From the NCBI GenBank assembly GCA_040905145.1, contig JBBDSC010000007.1, positions 1-64,000 on the forward strand: a stretch of DNA of 64,000 bases, in the 5' to 3' direction. Below, piece by piece: positions 60,531 through 64,000 of this stretch. Within the stretch, counting starts at the first letter, position 1; each line of letters starts with the position of its first letter. The DNA is from DATGMS01 sp040905145 (GTDB lineage: Bacteria > Bacteroidota > Bacteroidia > Cytophagales > Cyclobacteriaceae). The translations under genes and the position numbers were made by a program. The notes beneath the pieces were generated by a model. The model saw nothing but the letters and a program-made list of their open reading frames with translations. It made no database searches and was not told the origin of the DNA.

Positions 60531-62447
60531 TTACTGATAGCCCGCCGCCTGTAAATTAAAAAGCTCAGCGTAGAGTTTATCGTTCTCCATCAGTTCTTCG
60601 TGGGTACCGATTTCAAGGACTGAGCCATCTTTTAATACCATAATCCTGTCGGCTATGCGAACGGTACTGAAACGGTGGGAAATAATGACTGCCGTTTTTC
60701 CTTCGGTGAGGTGGATAAAACGCTTAAAGGCTTCCGTTTCGGCACGGGCATCCAGAGCGGAAGTGGGTTCATCCAGGATCAACACTTCAGCATCTTTCAT
60801 ATAGGCCCTGGCAATGGCTATTTTTTGCCATTGTCCGCCGGAGAGGTCTTTTCCCTGCTTGAACCTTTTGCCTAATGGCTGGTTGTATCCCATGGGCAAT
60901 TCGGAGATTACCTGGTCGGCAAGACTTTTTTCCGCTGCAGCATCTATCCTTGGTTGGTTGGTGATTTCTTTTATCTCCCCCATGGCTATGTTCTCCCGAA
61001 GGGTGAGTTCAAACTTCACGAAATCCTGAAAGATCACACCGAAATATTGCTGATATGCAACCTGGTCATAATGCTGGACGGGGATCCCATCCAGCAGGAT
61101 CTCTCCTTCTGTAGGAGCATAGAACTGCAACAAAAGTTTGATCAGAGTTGTTTTCCCGGCTCCGTTTTCCCCTACAAAAGCCAACTTCTCTCCAGCCTTC
61201 AGCTCAAAATGGATGTTTCGGACCACCCATCTTTCTGACTTTGGGTATTTAAAGCCCACGTTGATAAACCGGAACCCATGCCGGATCTTTTTGGGCATCG
61301 GCAATTTTCCTTCCAAAGGAGCCTGGACATAAGTCATGTTAATGAACTCAAAGTAATCCTGCAGGTAAAGGGCACTTTCTGTTATGGCAGTGAACCTGGT
61401 GAAGAATCCCTGAAGTTTGGTTCTCAGCCTGTTGAATGAACCGGATAAAAAGGTGAGGTCACCAAGGGAAAATATTCCAGCCACCGTTCTGAAAACTATC
61501 ATGACATAGGCCCCATAATAAGCACCGGTACCGATCACATTAAAAAACGATCCCCAACCTGCCCGTTGCTTTGCCAGTTTTTTACTTTGTGCATAGTATT
61601 TATCAGAAAGATTCTTAAATCTATCTGCAAGATACGTGGAAAGGCCAAAAAGCTTCACCTCTTTGGCCGTCACATCACTCGCCCCTGCATACCGAAGATA
61701 ATCCAGCTCCCGACGTTCCTGCGTCCAGCTTCTGGCAAGGGAATAGCTGGTGCCGCTGAATTTGATCTCGTTGATGATGGTGGGGATAACAGAAACCACT
61801 AAAAGGATGATAAGCCATGGCTCAAAAGCCACCACTCCTCCGAGCAGGGACAATATCACAATCACATCTTCACCTTGGGTAAGGATATTGGACATCAGCG
61901 CCACCCTTCCCGTAGTTTGTTGCCGAGCCCTTTCCAGTTTATCATAAAACTCCGAATCCTCCAGCTGGTCGAGATTTAATTCCGCGGTTTTTTTGATGAT
62001 CCTTACCGAAGTATTGATGGAATATTGATCGCCCAATAAGGCATCGGTAAGGCTAATCCCCCTGCTCAGCAAGTCAGAAAGGATGGCAAGGCCGAATTCT
62101 ACCCCCACCAGTAGCCAAAGCCTTTCCAGTTCCTGTACATCGGCAGCCATTTGCAATACCACCTCATCAATAATCAGCTTTCCTATCCAGAGCATCAGGA
62201 CAGGGAGGAGGGCATTTACAGTCCGACACAAAAGATTGGTATAGAAGAGTAGAGGATTTACTTTCCTTATTTCCTTAAAAAAGCGGGGAACAAACTTTAA
62301 GGAAGCCAGGCTTTCCCTAAAGTTAATTTTGTTGGCTTGTATGGTCTGGCGTGTTCTGGGCAAGTTCTTCTTTTTCAAGCAAGTTAAGAAGATTCCCCCA
62401 GCATTTGCAAGGCTATGGCTTCCCTGTCCTACAAACAGGGAAGCCAA
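60531..62447 (-). CDS. ABC transporter, fused permease and ATP-binding protein
   Basis: 638 residues from the only ATG of the frame. Six transmembrane helices (about 80-370) are followed by the ATPase with Walker A GENGAGKTTL, signature LSGGQWQKIAIARA and Walker B VLILDEPTSALD. It is an exporter half-transporter; substrate unknown. The first 23 residues overlap a strong hairpin and look non-conserved, so the true start may be the TTG at 62378 (LKKKNLPRTRQTIQANK), giving 615 residues. Confidence 0.87.
   Translation of the reverse strand: MASLFVGQGSHSLANAGGIFLTCLKKKNLPRTRQTIQANKINFRESLASLKFVPRFFKEIRKVNPLLFYTNLLCRTVNALLPVLMLWIGKLIIDEVVLQMAADVQELERLWLLVGVEFGLAILSDLLSRGISLTDALLGDQYSINTSVRIIKKTAELNLDQLEDSEFYDKLERARQQTTGRVALMSNILTQGEDVIVILSLLGGVVAFEPWLIILLVVSVIPTIINEIKFSGTSYSLARSWTQERRELDYLRYAGASDVTAKEVKLFGLSTYLADRFKNLSDKYYAQSKKLAKQRAGWGSFFNVIGTGAYYGAYVMIVFRTVAGIFSLGDLTFLSGSFNRLRTKLQGFFTRFTAITESALYLQDYFEFINMTYVQAPLEGKLPMPKKIRHGFRFINVGFKYPKSERWVVRNIHFELKAGEKLAFVGENGAGKTTLIKLLLQFYAPTEGEILLDGIPVQHYDQVAYQQYFGVIFQDFVKFELTLRENIAMGEIKEITNQPRIDAAAEKSLADQVISELPMGYNQPLGKRFKQGKDLSGGQWQKIAIARAYMKDAEVLILDEPTSALDARAETEAFKRFIHLTEGKTAVIISHRFSTVRIADRIMVLKDGSVLEIGTHEELMENDKLYAELFNLQAAGYQ
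62417..62445. terminator. Perfect 11-bp hairpin between the Gfo/Idh/MocA and ABC genes
   Basis: GGCTTCCCTGT (62417-62427) and ACAGGGAAGCC (62435-62445) are exact inverted repeats with a 7-base loop. On the minus strand it follows the oxidoreductase stop by 52 bases. No T-run follows, so it could be a factor-dependent end or a leader structure for the ABC gene. Confidence 0.45.
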
Positions 62448-62497
62448 GGACCCCTTCTGGGATAAGTGCTAAAATCAAGGACTTTAAAAAATAAAAG

Positions 62498-63964
62498 TTA
62501 GACCTCCCATCCTTCCCTGTAAGTTCTTCCAACAAATTGATTGGCTTCTTCAAGGTTGGTAATCCTCATATTTTCTCCGTCCCACAACAATTTCTTTCTG
62601 CCGAAAAATTCCATATCTCCTTTGCTGTTTTCTCTTCTCAACATATAACTTCGAATGCCAAGGTTGCCCATCAGGACAGTTTCAGTCATAGGACCTGCAT
62701 AATCGAAAGAAGAAGTCAATGCTTTATGCTCAGGACTGTTAAAACCAGCCTTACAGGCATCTACCCATTTACGCTGGTGCCCGTATTCCGGCTCTTCATT
62801 ATCCTCTACCTCAGGACCGAATTCTGTAGTTCCATCATTTAGATAAAGCTTGGGCATCAAAGGTGAACTGTCATTGATATTGGTAGAGATGATCCCTTTT
62901 TCGCCTATCATCAATACGCCGTTACTGCTGTTATTACCCCCAATATCATGGTCCGCAGGTATAATATCCGGATGGGCAGGTCTGATCCCCCCGTCACTCC
63001 AGGTCATTTTTATAGGGGATTTGCTTTTTTCAGTGGCATCAAAACCAATGGTGGTAAAGGAAGAGGGCGGACATCCTTCGGGGTTGTACTCAGGAGTCCA
63101 CATTTTGGTATAAATCTCCCCTACACTTGACTCTGCATCGGTAGGGTATTTAAGCCCCAAGGTCCGGAATGGAATGTCGATCAGATGACAACCTACATCC
63201 CCAAGAGCACCCGTACCATATTCCCACCATCCTCTCCAGTTGAAGGGGTGTAAATTAGGGGTATAGGCCCTATCACTTGCCGGCCCCAACCAAAGATCCC
63301 AATGCAGATCATCTGGTTTTTGGCTTTTATCTGGCTCTGGCATGGCAAATCCCTGAGGCCAGACGGGACGGTTGGTCCAAATCTGTACCTTTGAAATTTT
63401 ACCGATCTTTCCTGAATCCACCCATTTCTGGACCATATCCAGTAGTGGATTTGACCCCCCCTGGTTTCCCATCTGGGTGACAATCTTGTTTTTTCTTGCC
63501 ATTTCCGTGAGCATCCTGGCTTCCCGGATGTTGTGGGTCATAGGTTTTTGTACATAAACATGGATCCCTCTCTCCATGGCAAAATCAGCAGCGGGGCCAT
63601 GGACATGGTCGGGGGTTGATATCGTCACGGCGTCAATGTCCTTTTCCTTTTCCAACATTTCCCTATAATCAGCATAGTGTTTGGCTTTGGGGAAATTCTC
63701 GACAGATTTGAATGCAGATCCGGAAAAATCCACATCACAAAGCGCCACTACTCTTTCCCGGCCATTGACCGAAGCATTCTTAATATCGCTGGCCCCTTTG
63801 CCCCCTGCTCCAATTGCGGCCAAATTTAATTGGTCACTGGGCGCGGTAAAGCCTACGCCACCCAACACATGTCTGGGTACATACATAAAGGAGGAAGCTA
63901 TTGCCACATTTTTAATAAAATTTCTACGGGAATTTTCTGGTTTGTCCTTTTCGGGTTGCTTCAT
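62498..63964 (-). CDS. Tat-exported Gfo/Idh/MocA-family oxidoreductase
   Basis: 488 residues. Twin-arginine signal NSRRNFIKNVA with a hydrophobic stretch to about 35. The Rossmann domain (LAAIGAGGKGASDIKN), STPDHVHGPAADFAM, and VYVQKPMTHNIREARML with the catalytic Lys are typical. The long C-terminal domain includes WRGWWEYGTGALGDVGCHLID. Such exported members act on polysaccharide-derived sugars or O-glycans. The ATG at 63964 leaves a 36-base upstream edge. Confidence 0.9.
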   Translation of the reverse strand: MKQPEKDKPENSRRNFIKNVAIASSFMYVPRHVLGGVGFTAPSDQLNLAAIGAGGKGASDIKNASVNGRERVVALCDVDFSGSAFKSVENFPKAKHYADYREMLEKEKDIDAVTISTPDHVHGPAADFAMERGIHVYVQKPMTHNIREARMLTEMARKNKIVTQMGNQGGSNPLLDMVQKWVDSGKIGKISKVQIWTNRPVWPQGFAMPEPDKSQKPDDLHWDLWLGPASDRAYTPNLHPFNWRGWWEYGTGALGDVGCHLIDIPFRTLGLKYPTDAESSVGEIYTKMWTPEYNPEGCPPSSFTTIGFDATEKSKSPIKMTWSDGGIRPAHPDIIPADHDIGGNNSSNGVLMIGEKGIISTNINDSSPLMPKLYLNDGTTEFGPEVEDNEEPEYGHQRKWVDACKAGFNSPEHKALTSSFDYAGPMTETVLMGNLGIRSYMLRRENSKGDMEFFGRKKLLWDGENMRITNLEEANQFVGRTYREGWEV

Positions 63965-64000
63965 GAGTTTATAATTTAATACAAGTGTTAAATAAAGAAA

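Overview
The window is a chromosomal stretch of a Bacteroidota bacterium, most likely Cytophagales and probably the family Cyclobacteriaceae. That placement rests on gene content and style, not on a search. The evidence is the gene set (menaquinone menB, K+-type membrane pyrophosphatase, Tat-exported Gfo/Idh/MocA oxidoreductases, PhoX, BASS/ACR3 transporter, DUF4202), the lack of clear Shine-Dalgarno sequences, several promoters fitting the Bacteroidota pattern TTG-N19-TAnnTTTG, and many short AT-rich palindromic intergenic repeats. No phage, plasmid, IS element, CRISPR array or rRNA was seen. One tRNA gene, tRNA-Leu(CAG), is present.

Layout. 1-4586 is a mixed aromatic/histidine operon (trpA end, DAHP synthase, hisH, hisA, hisF, hisIE) interrupted by two palindromic repeats. 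4654-12000 holds housekeeping genes (proC, menB, a serine hydrolase, cspA, an amidohydrolase, a quinone reductase, an OsmC protein). 12001-18172 carries hppA with a clear promoter and an upstream terminator, crcB, a nuclease-fold protein and a PAS kinase/response regulator pair. 18173-25954 holds redox and small-molecule genes (two SDR-type genes, aspartoacylase-like hydrolase, glutathione-synthetase-like ATP-grasp, phytoene-desaturase-like flavoprotein, secreted MsrA-MsrB). 26305-29853 is a little-known minus-strand cluster: a helical lipoprotein, a coiled-coil membrane protein, a subtilisin-type protease without a signal peptide, and a 77-residue protein resembling a free-standing protease propeptide. 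mnmA and an rRNA-methyltransferase-like gene follow.

34095-52562 is a nitrate assimilation island: NarK-type transporter, a 1171-residue nitrate reductase fused to its own FAD/NAD module and [2Fe-2S] domain, a rubredoxin protein with a sulfite-reductase-like half domain, DUF4202, cobA for siroheme, nirB, nirD, and a NarX/NarL-like two-component pair. The divergent cobA/nirB promoter carries a perfect palindrome with the 7-2-7 geometry of NarL boxes, placed between two mirror-image -7 elements. Its core octamer TTTTACGT recurs upstream of narK and of the sensor kinase. Nitrate would enter through NarK, be reduced to nitrite by the fusion enzyme and to ammonium by siroheme-dependent NirBD, with the two-component pair as likely regulator.

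52709-64000 holds a secreted M28 peptidase, two Gfo/Idh/MocA proteins, a frameshifted metallo-beta-lactamase-fold gene, tRNA-Leu, a beta-barrel-like protein, a duplicated-domain exported protein, PhoX, SlyD and an ABC exporter. Broken genes are seen at 33375-33701, 44094-44907 and 55536-56277, and a duplicated gene 3' tail at 54333-54374.
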